Shown: positions 33,814 through 43,056, counted from the first letter of the stretch. The stretch: DNA of 64,000 bases from Neoluteolibacter marinus (GCF_014904755.1 NZ_JACZFQ010000003.1:62001-126000); one strand, 5' to 3'. A program made the numbers and translations. Notes: generated by a model not told the origin, from the letters alone.

Positions 33814-33943
33814 GGGAGGCGGGGGCGTATCAGCCAGCGGCGGCGGGGGCGAGCGCGAATGAAGTCAGCGTCCGCAGAAGTGGCTGCGGGCCGGCTTTCA
33901 CTCGGCACTTGCAGTCGGCTGCGTTCCGTCTTCCCCTTCGGGC

Positions 33944-34435
33944 ATGGCAACGCCGCTCGTCGGAATCATCATGGGAAGCACGTCGGACTGGCCGACGATG
34001 GAGCACGCCGCGCGCACGCTGGAGGATTTCGGCGTGGCCTGGGAGGCGGAGGTCGTCAGTGCCCACCGCACACCCGACAAGCTGTTTTCCTACGCGTCGG
34101 AGGCCCGCGGCCGCGGGCTGAAGTGCATCATCGGCGGAGCCGGCGGTGCGGCTCACCTGCCGGGGATGACGGCGGCGATCACCGACCTTCCGGTGCTCGG
34201 TGTGCCGGTGGAGTCGCACGCGCTGAAGGGCATGGATTCGCTGCTTTCGATCGTCCAGATGCCCGGCGGTATCCCGACCGCGACCTTTGCCATCGGCAAG
34301 GCAGGTGCGATCAATGCCGCCTTGTTCGCGGTGGCGATGCTGGCCGGCGAGGACGCCGCCCTGCTCGAAAAGCTGGTTGCCTTCCGCAAGAAACAGAACG
34401 AGACGGTGAAAGCCGCCGCCCTTCCCGGACTCTGA
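33944..34435 (+). CDS. purE: N5-carboxyaminoimidazole ribonucleotide mutase PurE
   Basis: 163 residues. Class I Pur[53 protein letters not shown] and [20 protein letters not shown], then [20 protein letters not shown]. Converts N5-CAIR to CAIR in purine synthesis. The catalytic His of the SAHRT loop is present. It is followed after 13-34 bp by purK, its usual partner. Confidence 0.97.
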   Translation: MATPLVGIIMGSTSDWPTMEHAARTLEDFGVAWEAEVVSAHRTPDKLFSYASEARGRGLKCIIGGAGGAAHLPGMTAAITDLPVLGVPVESHALKGMDSLLSIVQMPGGIPTATFAIGKAGAINAALFAVAMLAGEDAALLEKLVAFRKKQNETVKAAALPGL

Positions 34436-34469
34436 CTCCCGACCATTCGTGACCCCCGAAGCTCCTTCG

Positions 34470-35618
34470 ATGATTCCTCCCGGCTCGGTGCTGGGCATTC
34501 TTGGTGGCGGCCAGCTCGGCCGGATGTTTTGCATGGAAGCCCGCCGCATGGGCTACCGCACGCTGGTGTGGACCGGTGGTCTCGAGGCGCCCGCGATTGT
34601 CGTGGCGGACGAGGCCATCGACGAACCCTTCGATTCACCCGAGGCCCTGAAAAAGTTCGTCGCCAAAGCGGCGGTCGCGACCGTCGAGTTCGAGAACATC
34701 CCGCGCGAGACTTTGGAAGAGGTGGCAAAGTGGATTTCCCTCCATCCCTCGCCCAACGCCGTCGCGATCTGCCAGCACCGCGAGCGGGAGAAGGCTTTCC
34801 TGAAGCTGAACGGCATTCCCTGCGCACCGTTCGAAGTGGTTTCGTCCGCGGACGAACTTGCCACGGCGATGACAACCATCGGCAGCCCGGCGGTGCTCAA
34901 GACCGCGGCCTTCGGCTACGACGGCAAGGGCCAGCGCAAGTTGACCGGCGGCGAAGACCCGGCGCAGGTTTGGGAGGAATTCGCGACCGACCGGGCCGTC
35001 CTCGAGGCGTTCATTCCTTTCGAGCGGGAGCTTTCGGTGATGGTGGCTCGGGGGATCGACGGCACGGTGACCGCCTATGACCCGGCGGAAAACCAGCACC
35101 GCCACCATATCCTCGACCTGTCGATCATCCCGGCCCGGGTCAGTGCCGCGGTGCTGGCGGAGGCCAAGGTGATCGCCTGCCAGGTGGCCGAGGCCCTCGA
35201 CTACCGCGGGATCATGGGAGTGGAGTTTTTCCACCTGCCCGACGGCTCGCTGCTGGTGAACGAGATGGCGCCCCGGCCGCACAATTCCGGCCACCACACG
35301 CTGGATGCCTGCGCGACGTCCCAGTTCGAGCAGCAGGTGCGGGTCACCTGCGGCTTGCCGGCCGGTTCGCCGCGGCTGCTGTCCCCGGTGGTGATGCTCA
35401 ACCTGCTCGGCGACATGTGGCCGGACGAAGGGGTGGCTCCGGACTGGTCGTCCTTGTTCGCCGATGGATCGGCCTCCCTCCACCTCTACGGGAAGCGGCG
35501 GGCGATCGGGCGGCGCAAGATGGGCCACGCGAATTTCCTCGGGGAGGACGTCGACTCGGCGCTGAAGCGGGCCCATGCGGTCAAGTCCGAGCTCCTTGCC
35601 AAGGGGCGGTCGGCGTAA
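34470..35618 (+). CDS. purK: N5-carboxyaminoimidazole ribonucleotide synthase PurK
   Basis: 382 residues from ATG 34470; an in-frame GTG at 34449 would add seven residues, and no Shine-Dalgarno sequence decides between them. ATP-grasp enzyme making N5-CAIR from AIR and bicarbonate. It shows GSVLGILGGGQLGRMFCMEA, VEFENIPRETLEEVAKW, FLKLNGIPCAPFEVV, AVLKTAAFGYDGKGQRKL and NEMAPRPHNSGHHTLDACAT. It acts directly before PurE. A terminator follows the stop. Confidence 0.97.
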   Translation: MIPPGSVLGILGGGQLGRMFCMEARRMGYRTLVWTGGLEAPAIVVADEAIDEPFDSPEALKKFVAKAAVATVEFENIPRETLEEVAKWISLHPSPNAVAICQHREREKAFLKLNGIPCAPFEVVSSADELATAMTTIGSPAVLKTAAFGYDGKGQRKLTGGEDPAQVWEEFATDRAVLEAFIPFERELSVMVARGIDGTVTAYDPAENQHRHHILDLSIIPARVSAAVLAEAKVIACQVAEALDYRGIMGVEFFHLPDGSLLVNEMAPRPHNSGHHTLDACATSQFEQQVRVTCGLPAGSPRLLSPVVMLNLLGDMWPDEGVAPDWSSLFADGSASLHLYGKRRAIGRRKMGHANFLGEDVDSALKRAHAVKSELLAKGRSA

Positions 35619-35638
35619 GCGGCCGGAACCCGGGCACG

Positions 35639-35668
35639 AAAAAGGCCGGACTTGAGGTCCGGCCTTTT
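35639..35668. terminator. Bidirectional intrinsic terminator between purK and ssb
   Basis: GGCCGGAC (35644-35651), loop TTGAG, GTCCGGCC (35657-35664), flanked by AAAAA on the left and TTTT on the right. It can stop both purEK (plus) and ssb (minus). Confidence 0.9.
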
Positions 35669-35692
35669 CGAAAGAGCGAAAAACTTCGCGGA

Positions 35693-36193
35693 TCAGAACG
35701 GGATGTCGTCGTCCTCGTCGTGGAAGTCGCCGGAATCGGCGGGCGAGGCCCCGCGAGGCGGTCCGGACGGGCGCTGCGAGCCGCCGTCGTCGCCGTTGCC
35801 GCCACCGCCCGAGCGCTGCTGGTAATTGCCGCCACCACCGCCGCTACCGCCACCACCCTTGCCGTCGGGGAGGAATTGCAGGACTTCCGCCACGACCTTG
35901 AGCTTGCTGCGCTTCTGGCCGGATTGCTTGTCCTCCCAGGTATCCATCTGGAGGCGGCCTTCGATGAAGACGCCGCGACCCTTGCTGAGGTACTTCTGGG
36001 CGTTTTCGGCGTTGGTGCCCCACACGGTCACGTCGACGAAGGTCACCTCGTCGGACCAGTTGCCGTTGCCATCGGAGACCCGCCGGTTGACCGCGAGGCC
36101 CAGGTCGCCGACGGCGGTTCCCTTGGGCGTGTAGCGCACCTCGGGATCGCGGGTCAGGTTCCCGAGCAGCATCACTTTGTTCAGATTGGCCAT
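35693..36193 (-). CDS. ssb: Single-stranded DNA-binding protein Ssb
   Basis: 166 residues. The OB-fold N-terminus MANLNKVMLLGNLTRDPEVR, TAVGDLGLAVNRRVSD, VDVTVWGTNAENAQKYLSKG and RGVFIEGRLQMDTWEDKQSG is typical. A Gly-rich linker with Gln and Arg follows, and the acidic tip DEDDDIPF recruits replication and repair partners, including primase. It lies behind rpsF, as in many bacteria, but an intrinsic terminator separates the two. Confidence 0.97.
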   Translation of the reverse strand: MANLNKVMLLGNLTRDPEVRYTPKGTAVGDLGLAVNRRVSDGNGNWSDEVTFVDVTVWGTNAENAQKYLSKGRGVFIEGRLQMDTWEDKQSGQKRSKLKVVAEVLQFLPDGKGGGGSGGGGGNYQQRSGGGGNGDDGGSQRPSGPPRGASPADSGDFHDEDDDIPF

Positions 36194-36224
36194 GGCGGGG
36201 TCAGGCTAGGAAAGTCCGGGCGGG

Positions 36225-36251
36225 GAAAACAAGCTGTTCTTTTGAACAGCT
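36225..36251 (-). terminator. Intrinsic terminator/attenuator between rpsF and ssb
   Basis: AGCTGTTC-TTTT-GAACAGCT (36232-36251 on the plus strand) is a perfect 8-bp stem. Read on the minus strand it is followed by TTGTTTT. Partial read-through could couple ssb to rpsF. Confidence 0.75.
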
Positions 36252-36260
36252 CGCCCTGGT

Positions 36261-36548
36261 TCAGGCAACGCGCTGGAAGTGCTGCAGGTGAACCTGGGTG
36301 TTCAGCTTGAGGCGATCCTTGATGCGGTTGATGGCATCGGGCTCGGCCTGGAAGCGGTAGTTCACGTAGTGACCGCTTTCGAGGTGGTTCGAGGGATAAG
36401 CGAAGGACTTGCGGCCGAGTTCCTCGACCTGGTCGAGCTTGGCGCCTTCGGCTTCGAATTCCTTGTTCACGGCGGTGATGAGGTCGGCGACGCTGCCTTC
36501 GGTCATCTTGGTGTTGAGGACGATGAGTCCTTCGTACTTCCTGCTCAT
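36261..36548 (-). CDS. rpsF: 30S ribosomal protein S6
   Basis: 95 residues from ATG 36548. MSRKYEGLIVLNTKMTEGSV, KLDQVEELGRKSFAYPSN and HYVNYRFQAEPDAINRIKDR are the S6 beta-alpha pattern. It binds S18 and 16S rRNA in the platform. It lies 13 bp after pth and is probably co-transcribed with it. The frame extends upstream to 36680, but that part overlaps pth and is not coding. Confidence 0.97.
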   Translation of the reverse strand: MSRKYEGLIVLNTKMTEGSVADLITAVNKEFEAEGAKLDQVEELGRKSFAYPSNHLESGHYVNYRFQAEPDAINRIKDRLKLNTQVHLQHFQRVA

Positions 36549-36561
36549 ATCGGGACGTTTG

Positions 36562-37149
36562 TTAGGTGGTTCCGTTGCTACTGTTGTAAAGATTTGCCGC
36601 GGCTGCGACGCCTTGGGAGTGCGCAAGCTGCACGGCCTCCACAGCCCTTGCAAGCGTGTTTTCAAGCAGTTCCCGCTCATCCTCGCGGAAATTCCCGAGC
36701 ACGTGGCCGGTCATGTTTCCGGGTTCCGCGCCGCCGATTCCGAACTTGAGGCGGGGGAAGTTGTCGCCGCCGAAATGCTCGATCAGCGATTTGATGCCAT
36801 TGTGTCCGGCGGCGCTGCCCTTTTCACGGAAGCGGAGCTTGCCGAGCGGCAGGGCGGCGTCGTCGTAGACCACCAGCACCTGCTCGGGCGACCATTTGTG
36901 GAACGAGGCGATCTGGCGGACCGGCCGTCCGCTGAGGTTCATGAAGCACTGCGGCTTCACCAGCAGGGTGCCGGAACCGGGGAGCTTGGCGACATGGGAT
37001 TGCCACTTCGGTCGCGACTCGAAGGGGACCCCGGCCAGCAGCGCGAGGCGGTCGAGCACCATGAAGCCGGCGTTGTGACGGGTGCCCTCGTACTGGCGGC
37101 CCGGATTTCCCAGGCCGACGATCAGGGGGATGGAGGGTCCTGGGTCCAC
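36562..37149 (-). CDS. pth: Peptidyl-tRNA hydrolase Pth
   Basis: 195 residues from a GTG start at 37149. IVGLGNPGRQYEGTRHNAGF contains the catalytic His; LVKPQCFMNLSGRPV and VVYDDAALPLGKLRFREKGS are conserved substrate-site segments. Recycles tRNA from drop-off peptidyl-tRNA. It sits between rplY and rpsF, a common order. A terminator precedes it, so it may have its own promoter or depend on read-through. Confidence 0.96.
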   Translation of the reverse strand: MDPGPSIPLIVGLGNPGRQYEGTRHNAGFMVLDRLALLAGVPFESRPKWQSHVAKLPGSGTLLVKPQCFMNLSGRPVRQIASFHKWSPEQVLVVYDDAALPLGKLRFREKGSAAGHNGIKSLIEHFGGDNFPRLKFGIGGAEPGNMTGHVLGNFREDERELLENTLARAVEAVQLAHSQGVAAAANLYNSSNGTT

Positions 37150-37159
37150 GGTTCCAACG

Positions 37160-37190
37160 AAAAGCCCGGACCGCCTGCGCGGTCCGGGCT
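37160..37190 (-). terminator. Intrinsic terminator after rplY
   Basis: AGCCCGGACCGC (37163-37174), loop CTGC, GCGGTCCGGGCT (37179-37190) is a perfect 12-bp stem with a T-run on the minus strand from the AAAA at 37160-37163. It lies 24 bp past the rplY stop and just before pth. Confidence 0.9.
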
Positions 37191-37214
37191 TTTGAAAAGG
37201 GATCGGATGCGATC

Positions 37215-37829
37215 TCAGGCAGCCGGCGCGCCGGCGGTTTCCGCGGCGGGAGCGGCGCTTTCCGAGACAGCGGCGGCCGTCTTGAAGACCTGGGCGATGA
37301 CGACGTCATCGGCGTGGGTCGCGGTGACACCTTCGGGAAGGGTCACGTCGCCGATGTGAAGGGCAACGCCTTCGTCGAGCTTGGTGACGTCGAATTCGAG
37401 GATTTCGGGAAGCTTGGAAGCGGCACAGCGGATTTCCAGGCTGTGCATCAGCTGGTCGAGCATGCCGCCCGCCTTCACGCCGATCGGCTCGCCGACAAGA
37501 TGGACGGGAACGTGGGCGGTGATTTCGGTCTTCTCGTCGACGGCGAGGAAGTCGGCATGCAGGGCCTTGCCGGACAGCGCGTCGTGCTGCACGTCCTTGA
37601 GGAAGGCGAGTTGCTTGGCGCCGCCGATCTCGAGGTTGATGAGGATGTTCTCCGAGGTGCTGTGGGCCAGCAGTTCGTCGAAGGCCTTCGCGTCGACCTT
37701 GAGGTTCTGGTTTTCAGAGCCGCGTCCGTAGATCACGGAGGGGATCCAGCCCTCGCGGCGCATTTGCTTGAGGACTCCGGAACCGGTGCGTTGGCGTGGT
37801 TCGGCTGTAAGGACGTGCTTCTTGGCCAT
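37215..37829 (-). CDS. rplY: 50S ribosomal protein L25/general stress protein Ctc
   Basis: 204 residues, the long Ctc-type L25. The N-terminal 5S-rRNA-binding domain is LTAEPRQRTGSGVLKQMRRE, GWIPSVIYGRG and LINLEIGGAKQLAFLKDVQH. The C-terminal TL5-like domain reads VPVHLVGEPIGVKAGGMLDQ, EFDVTKLDEGVALHIGDVTL and a Lys-poor Ala/Glu tail. It is followed by a strong terminator and then pth. The prs gene is nearby on the same strand, a familiar neighbour. Confidence 0.96.
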   Translation of the reverse strand: MAKKHVLTAEPRQRTGSGVLKQMRREGWIPSVIYGRGSENQNLKVDAKAFDELLAHSTSENILINLEIGGAKQLAFLKDVQHDALSGKALHADFLAVDEKTEITAHVPVHLVGEPIGVKAGGMLDQLMHSLEIRCAASKLPEILEFDVTKLDEGVALHIGDVTLPEGVTATHADDVVIAQVFKTAAAVSESAAPAAETAGAPAA

Positions 37830-37992
37830 GACGAGAAATCGTGAGGATTCAGGTTCCGGCCGGAAAGGTTTCCGCGGCCGGGGGCGGGGTCTTTATCGGT
37901 CCCCGGGGGTTTTGTCAAAATTTTGTTCTACGCGATCCCGGCGGCGGCGAGGAATCTTCCCATCGCCCGGTTTTTGGTGCTCGGTAGCGTCC

Positions 37993-38439
37993 ATGGACGG
38001 CGACGCGATCCTTCGGGAGACCGAGAGGTATTTCCACGAGATGATTCCGATGACCCGGGCGATGGGGGTTCAGGTAGCGGCCCTTGATGACGAGGGTCTG
38101 GTCCTGACCGCACCGCTCGAAGCAAATCACAACCACCTCGGCACGGCTTTTGGCGGCAGCTTGAGCGCCATCGCCACGCTGGCCGGTTACGGCATGCTGT
38201 GGCTGGAACTGGGCGAGCGCGACGCCCATGTGGTGGTGAGGCAGAGCGAGATCGACTACTTCCACCCGGTGCGCGGCGAGATCCGGTCGATCTGCCGGCG
38301 GCCCTCGGCGATCGAGATGGAGGATTTCAAGGCAAGGTTCGGGCGCAGCGGCAAGGCGAGGATCGACTTGCGCGTCACGGTCGAAGAGGAAGGCCGGGTT
38401 TGCGCTGCCTTCGAGGGGACCTTCGTCGCGTTGAAGTGA
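37993..38439 (+). CDS. Putative thioesterase (YiiD C-terminal/hot-dog fold)
   Basis: 148 residues from ATG 37993. A hot-dog fold is suggested by LEANHNHLGTAFGGSLSAIA, TLAGYGMLWLELGER and SEIDYFHPVRGEIRSICRRP; the HNHLGTAFGGSL stretch matches the thioesterase domain seen at the end of YiiD-like acetyltransferases. It probably hydrolyses an acyl-CoA or acyl-ACP. It ends 2 bp before the LRR-kinase gene, so the two are likely co-transcribed. Confidence 0.8.
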   Translation: MDGDAILRETERYFHEMIPMTRAMGVQVAALDDEGLVLTAPLEANHNHLGTAFGGSLSAIATLAGYGMLWLELGERDAHVVVRQSEIDYFHPVRGEIRSICRRPSAIEMEDFKARFGRSGKARIDLRVTVEEEGRVCAAFEGTFVALK

Positions 38440-38441
38440 CC

Positions 38442-39737
38442 ATGGACACCCTCTCCCAGCTCCGTGCCGGAAAGCTGGCCGGTGTTCGCCGGCTCGACCT
38501 ATGCGACGGCTTGACCGAGTTCCCACGTGAAATCTTCGATCTCGCCGACTCGCTGGAGATCCTGAACCTGTCGGGCAACCGGCTCTCGTCGCTGCCCGAC
38601 GACTTGCCGAGGCTCGCCAGGCTGCGGATCCTGTTTTGTTCCCAAAACGAATTCCGCCATGTGCCGCCGGTGCTGGGCGAATGCGGGAACTTGTCGATGC
38701 TGGCCTTCAAATCGAACGCCATCGAATCGGTCGCGGAAGGTGCGCTGCCGCCATCGCTGCGATGGTTGATCCTCACCGACAACCGGATTCCGCGGCTGCC
38801 GGCGTCGATCGGGAATTGCCGGCCGTTGCAGAAGCTGATGCTCGCCGGCAACCGGCTGGAGGCTTTGCCGGACGAGATGGCGGCATGTGAAAACCTTGAA
38901 CTCATCCGGCTGGCGGCCAACCGCTTCCGGTCGCTCCCCGGCTGGCTGTGGAAGCTGCCGCGCTTGTCATGGTTCGCGTTTGCGGGGAATCCGGTGGCCG
39001 GGCGATCCCGGGATGCGGGCGGCGAGACGATCGACTGGCACGAGCTTGAACTTGAAGGGAAACTCGGGGAAGGAGCCTCCGGCGTCATCCACGGCGCGCG
39101 ATGGCGGCAGCAGCCGGTTGCCGTGAAGTTGTTCAAGGGAGCCATGACCAGTGACGGCTTGCCGGAATGCGAGATGGACGCCTGCCTGGCCGCCGGAAGC
39201 CACCTGAACCTGATCCGTGTCCTGGGCCGCATCACCGGCCATCCCGGGTCGGCGGCGGGACTGGTGATGACCCGGATCGATGGCGGTTTCACGAGCCTGG
39301 CGGAACCGCCGAGCTTCGAGACCTGCACCCGGGATGTTTATTCCGAAGGGATGCAGCTTTCTCCGGAACGGCTCCTGCGGATGGCTCGCGGCCTGGCCTC
39401 AGCGGCCGCGGAATTGCACGCGAAGGGGATCATGCACGGTGACTTGTACGGCCACAACGTGCTCTGGCACCCGGAGGGGGACTGCTTGCTGGGTGATTTC
39501 GGTGCGGCGACCTTCCACCCGGAAAATGGAGCCATTCCGGCCGGTGCCTTGGAGCAACTGGAAGTGCGGGCGTTCGGCTGCCTGCTGGAAGAGCTCGCCG
39601 ACCGGTGTTCGGGAGCTGTTCCGGCAGGTCTGCGCCGGTTGCAGGTGCAATGCCTCGCGGCGTCGCCGGCGGAACGGCCGCGCTTCGCGGAGATCCTGGC
39701 GCAGCTTCAGACTTCGAACAACGACGTCACCGATTGA
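38442..39737 (+). CDS. Leucine-rich-repeat protein kinase
   Basis: 431 residues. Residues 15-185 form about seven LRR units (for example LEILNLSGNRLSSLPDDLPR, LRWLILTDNRIPRLPASIGN, LQKLMLAGNRLEALPDEMAA). From about 200 a protein kinase domain follows: loop GKLGEGASGVIHGA, Lys229 in VAVKLF, catalytic loop IMHGDLYGHNVLW (Arg of HRD replaced by Gly) and GDFGAAT as DFG. There is no membrane helix, so it is cytoplasmic. The HGD-type loop marks the bacterial LRR-kinase group also seen in cyanobacteria. Its last 31 bp overlap the convergent prs gene. Confidence 0.92.
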   Translation: MDTLSQLRAGKLAGVRRLDLCDGLTEFPREIFDLADSLEILNLSGNRLSSLPDDLPRLARLRILFCSQNEFRHVPPVLGECGNLSMLAFKSNAIESVAEGALPPSLRWLILTDNRIPRLPASIGNCRPLQKLMLAGNRLEALPDEMAACENLELIRLAANRFRSLPGWLWKLPRLSWFAFAGNPVAGRSRDAGGETIDWHELELEGKLGEGASGVIHGARWRQQPVAVKLFKGAMTSDGLPECEMDACLAAGSHLNLIRVLGRITGHPGSAAGLVMTRIDGGFTSLAEPPSFETCTRDVYSEGMQLSPERLLRMARGLASAAAELHAKGIMHGDLYGHNVLWHPEGDCLLGDFGAATFHPENGAIPAGALEQLEVRAFGCLLEELADRCSGAVPAGLRRLQVQCLAASPAERPRFAEILAQLQTSNNDVTD

Positions 39738-40633
39738 CCTTCGCTGATGCGGCGGATCGCTTCGCCCATGAGCGGCGCGATGCCGACCGCCTGGACCTTT
39801 TCACCGCAGGCCTGCGGAACCGAGTCGGTGGTGATGACCTCTTCGATGGCCGAGTCGCGGATCCGTTCGCGACCGAGGTCGCCGAGAACTGCGTGGGAAA
39901 CGGTGGCGAAGATGCGGCGGGCGCCGTGCTTGTGAAGGATGTCGGCCGCGGCGGTGAGGGTGCCGGCGGTTTCCGTCATGTCGTCGACCAGGATGACATC
40001 GCGGCCTTCCACCTCGCCGATCACGTTCATGGCCTCGACGCGGGTGGCGCTGACGCGGTGCTTGGCGACGATCGCCAGGTCGGCGCCGAGGGCGTCGGCG
40101 TAGGCGCGGGCCATTTTGACGCCGCCGACATCGGGCGAGACGACGCTCAGGTTGGAGGCGTCGGGGTGGCGTTCGCGGAGGTAGCCGATGAGGGCGGGCT
40201 TGGCGTAGAGGTGATCGACGGGGATGTCGAAGAAGCCTTGGATCTGCGGGGCGTGGAGATCCATGGTGAGGACCCGGCCGACGCCGGCGGAAGTCAGCAG
40301 GTTGGCCACGAGCTTCGCGGTGATCGGCACCCGCGGCTGGTCCTTGCGGTCCTGGCGGGCGTAGCCGAAGAAGGGCATCACGGCGGTGATGCGGCCGGCG
40401 CTGGCGCGGCGGGCGGCATCGACCATGATCAACAACTCCATCAGGTTGTGGTTGGTCGGCGGGCAGCTCGGCTGGACGATGAAAATGTCGTCGCCGCGGA
40501 TGTTCTCGTTGATTTTGACGAAGGTCTCGCCATCGGGAAACGCGGTGACATGGACGTCAGCGAGCGGGGTGCCGAGGTTTTCAGCAATGCGCTCGGCGAG
40601 CGCGCGGTGGGCGGTTCCACTGATGAGTTTCAT
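39707..40633 (-). CDS. prs: Ribose-phosphate pyrophosphokinase Prs
   Basis: 308 residues from ATG 40633. Makes PRPP from ribose-5-phosphate and ATP. It shows MKLISGTAHRALAERIAENL, FPDGETFVKINENIRGDDIF, the flexible catalytic loop ARQDRKDQPRVPITAKLVAN, MDLHAPQIQGFFDIPVDHLY and the PRPP-binding VILVDDMTETAGTLTAAADI. It supplies PRPP to purE/K, nadA-linked and tRNA-related pathways. The 3' end overlaps the LRR-kinase gene by 31 bp. Confidence 0.97.
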   Translation of the reverse strand: MKLISGTAHRALAERIAENLGTPLADVHVTAFPDGETFVKINENIRGDDIFIVQPSCPPTNHNLMELLIMVDAARRASAGRITAVMPFFGYARQDRKDQPRVPITAKLVANLLTSAGVGRVLTMDLHAPQIQGFFDIPVDHLYAKPALIGYLRERHPDASNLSVVSPDVGGVKMARAYADALGADLAIVAKHRVSATRVEAMNVIGEVEGRDVILVDDMTETAGTLTAAADILHKHGARRIFATVSHAVLGDLGRERIRDSAIEEVITTDSVPQACGEKVQAVGIAPLMGEAIRRISEGQSVTSLFEV

Positions 40634-40781
40634 GTAGTCGAGGAGCGGCGGGGCGCGGGGCATCGTCCGCCGGACCCACCGGTTTTCTCAAGGCCAAACC
40701 CCGTTCCTTTTTGAAATCCATCGCGGCGGCTTCGCCGGGTGCGGGCAGGAATGGGATCCTGTGCCGGAAAACGGCGTTTGA

Positions 40782-42245
40782 TCACTTGGCACCGCGGCCG
40801 AGGAGAACGGCGGGGATGGTCTTCACCAGGATCTTGAAATCCAGCCACAGCGACCAGTTGTCGATGTAGCGGAGGTCCATCTCCACCCATTGCTCGAAGC
40901 TGGTGATCTTGTTGCGGCCGCCCGCCTGCCATTCGCAGGTGATGCCGGGCTTCACGCTGAGGCGGCGGCGATGGGCGAGTTCGGAAAAGGCCTCGACCTC
41001 GTAAAGGGGCAGCGGACGGGGGCCGACCAGGCTCATGTTGCCGGTCAACACGTTGAGGAGCTGTGGCAGCTCGTCGATGCTGAGCTTCCGCAGCATGGCG
41101 CCGAAGGCGAATACGCGCGGGTCGCGCTCAAGCTTGAAGACCGGGCCGTCCATCTGGTTGCCGTGGTCGTTCTTGATCTGATCCAGCAGCGCTTCGGCAT
41201 TGGGCACCATGGTGCGGAACTTCAGCATCCGGAACGGCTTGCCGTAGCGGCCGGCACGCTTCTGGGAAAAGATGACCGGAGCCCCGGGGCTGGTCAGGCG
41301 GATGCCGATCGCGGCGAAGATCCAGAGCGGCGAGGTGAAAATGATCAGCAGCAGGGCGCCGACGCGGTCGAAGGTTTCCTTGGTCAGCAGTTCCCAGCTG
41401 AGTTCCGGTGTCGATCGCAACACCAGCATTGGCTTGTTGCCGATCGAGTCGAAAACCGGACGGGCGATCTGGGTGCGGATGAAGGAGGCGGCGATCCATG
41501 CCTCCACGCCCTGGAGCTCGCAGGCTTCCACCGCTTGGGCAACGCGATCGAAGGCGGTGCGGCGGGTGGCGAAGATCACCCGCTCGACGGTTTCCTCCTT
41601 CAGCAGTTCGTAAAGCTCTTCGACGGGGCGCTCTGCCAGGTCGAAATGCTGGACGATGTTCCATCCGCTGGCGGCATCCGGATCAAGTTCGTCGAGCAAT
41701 TCGTCGAGGTCTTCCTGCGCCCCGGCGAGGACCACTCGCTCGCGGCGCCCGTGGTCTTGCTCCAAATGGATCATCCGTTTGCGGGTCACCCGGTCGCGGA
41801 GCAGGAGCAAGAAGGCGACGATCGGGGCACCCAAGCCGAGGATCAGGCGGCTCGCCTCCGGCAGCCGGGCGAAGACCGCCAGCAGTCCGAGCACCAGTCC
41901 CATCACGGCGAGCGACTTGAGGATCTGCTGGATCGCCTTGCGCCGGGACTTGCGGCGGACGTGCTCGTAAAAATTGAAGTGCTCCAGGACCAGCGGCGTG
42001 AATGGAACCGCGATATAAAGGACCCAGCTCATCTGGGCGAGCATCGTGGTGTCGAGGGGATCCATGCCCACGAGCTCCCGCACCGGGTCGCGGACCAAGG
42101 AGGCAAGCCAGAAACCAAGCCACACCAATGAGGCGTCCAGCAACTGGAGTGCCTGGGTGGAAAATGCCTGCTTTCGTCCGGTTGACATCATGAAGGGGTC
42201 GCCGCGGAAACCGTACGTCTTTGGCTGAGCGGGAGGACTCTGCAT
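40782..42245 (-). CDS. Exopolysaccharide-type undecaprenyl sugar-phosphate transferase
   Basis: 487 residues from ATG 42245; ATG 42191 is an alternative. N-terminal membrane helices ([49 protein letters not shown]) are followed by a CoA-binding-3-like domain ([40 protein letters not shown]) and a C-terminal bacterial sugar transferase domain: [40 protein letters not shown] and SLVGPRPLP. It starts the lipid-linked sugar of an exopolysaccharide and is encoded 37 bp after epsI, in the exosortase operon. Confidence 0.93.
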   Translation of the reverse strand: MQSPPAQPKTYGFRGDPFMMSTGRKQAFSTQALQLLDASLVWLGFWLASLVRDPVRELVGMDPLDTTMLAQMSWVLYIAVPFTPLVLEHFNFYEHVRRKSRRKAIQQILKSLAVMGLVLGLLAVFARLPEASRLILGLGAPIVAFLLLLRDRVTRKRMIHLEQDHGRRERVVLAGAQEDLDELLDELDPDAASGWNIVQHFDLAERPVEELYELLKEETVERVIFATRRTAFDRVAQAVEACELQGVEAWIAASFIRTQIARPVFDSIGNKPMLVLRSTPELSWELLTKETFDRVGALLLIIFTSPLWIFAAIGIRLTSPGAPVIFSQKRAGRYGKPFRMLKFRTMVPNAEALLDQIKNDHGNQMDGPVFKLERDPRVFAFGAMLRKLSIDELPQLLNVLTGNMSLVGPRPLPLYEVEAFSELAHRRRLSVKPGITCEWQAGGRNKITSFEQWVEMDLRYIDNWSLWLDFKILVKTIPAVLLGRGAK

Positions 42246-42282
42246 GGGGCGTGGCCCCATGGCAATCTTGGAAAACTGCCGG

Positions 42283-43056
42283 TCAGCGGGTCGTCGCCAC
42301 GCTGGATGTCTCTTCCGGCGGGGGAGCAAGGATCAGTGGAGTCAGTTTGCCAATGAAGTCCTCGAGGTATCTTCCGGTTTCCTCGACATTCATGGCATTG
42401 GCGCCCTTCAGATCGAACCCTTGGTCTTCATACTTGCCAATGACTCGTGCGGAAAAAGTGACGTAAGCCCAGGTTTGGTCAAAGCCGCCGACGACCCGGT
42501 CGCGGATGTCGGCAAAGGTCCGCCCATAGTGGCCTGGTGTGATCGTCGTATGGCCGATGAAGGTGTAGTAAATCAGCTGCCAATCTTCCAGCTGAGAGCC
42601 GTTGGGGGCGATGGCAGGTTTGCCGTTGGCGTCGAGACGTGTCCTTTTGTAGAGGATTTCTTTCACGGGAAGGGGGCCGCCTGCGGCCGCTTGCGGCAGC
42701 GTCAGGAAGCGCATCCTTGCAAAGTCCCAGCCTTGGGTCTTGAGGCAGGTTTCAGGTCGATGAATGCTGTTGTTGAGGTCTTTGCCCGAAAAAACAATCG
42801 ATACTTCGACCGGCAGAGCCGTGGAGTCGTAGCGCTGCTCGAAGGAATAACGTTCAAAGGTGGTATCCTTGGCCAGAACCTTGAGCTCCTGCTGACTTAC
42901 CTCGACGGGAGTGCCGCGCCACTCCCCGAATGCTTCGGGGAGGTGTCGTGCAAGCCGGGTGTCGTGCATCGGAGGTGTCTCGGGCAGCAGGAATACGGCG
43001 GAGAATCCCGCGGTCACCAGTCCTGCGAGCACCAGAATTCTTTTCGCGGTGTTCAT
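42283..43056 (-). CDS. epsI: Exosortase-associated EpsI-type protein
   Basis: 257 residues with one N-terminal membrane helix (RILVLAGLVTAGFSAVFLLP). The DUF3485/EpsI signature is visible: GEWRGTPVEVSQQELKVLAK, SIVFSGKDLNNSIHRPETCL (HRPETCL is the conserved core with a Cys), LIYYTFIGHTTITPGHYGRT and YVTFSARV. EpsI domains accompany or are fused to exosortases. The start overlaps the exosortase stop by one base (TGATG), indicating translational coupling. Confidence 0.93.
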   Translation of the reverse strand: MNTAKRILVLAGLVTAGFSAVFLLPETPPMHDTRLARHLPEAFGEWRGTPVEVSQQELKVLAKDTTFERYSFEQRYDSTALPVEVSIVFSGKDLNNSIHRPETCLKTQGWDFARMRFLTLPQAAAGGPLPVKEILYKRTRLDANGKPAIAPNGSQLEDWQLIYYTFIGHTTITPGHYGRTFADIRDRVVGGFDQTWAYVTFSARVIGKYEDQGFDLKGANAMNVEETGRYLEDFIGKLTPLILAPPPEETSSVATTR

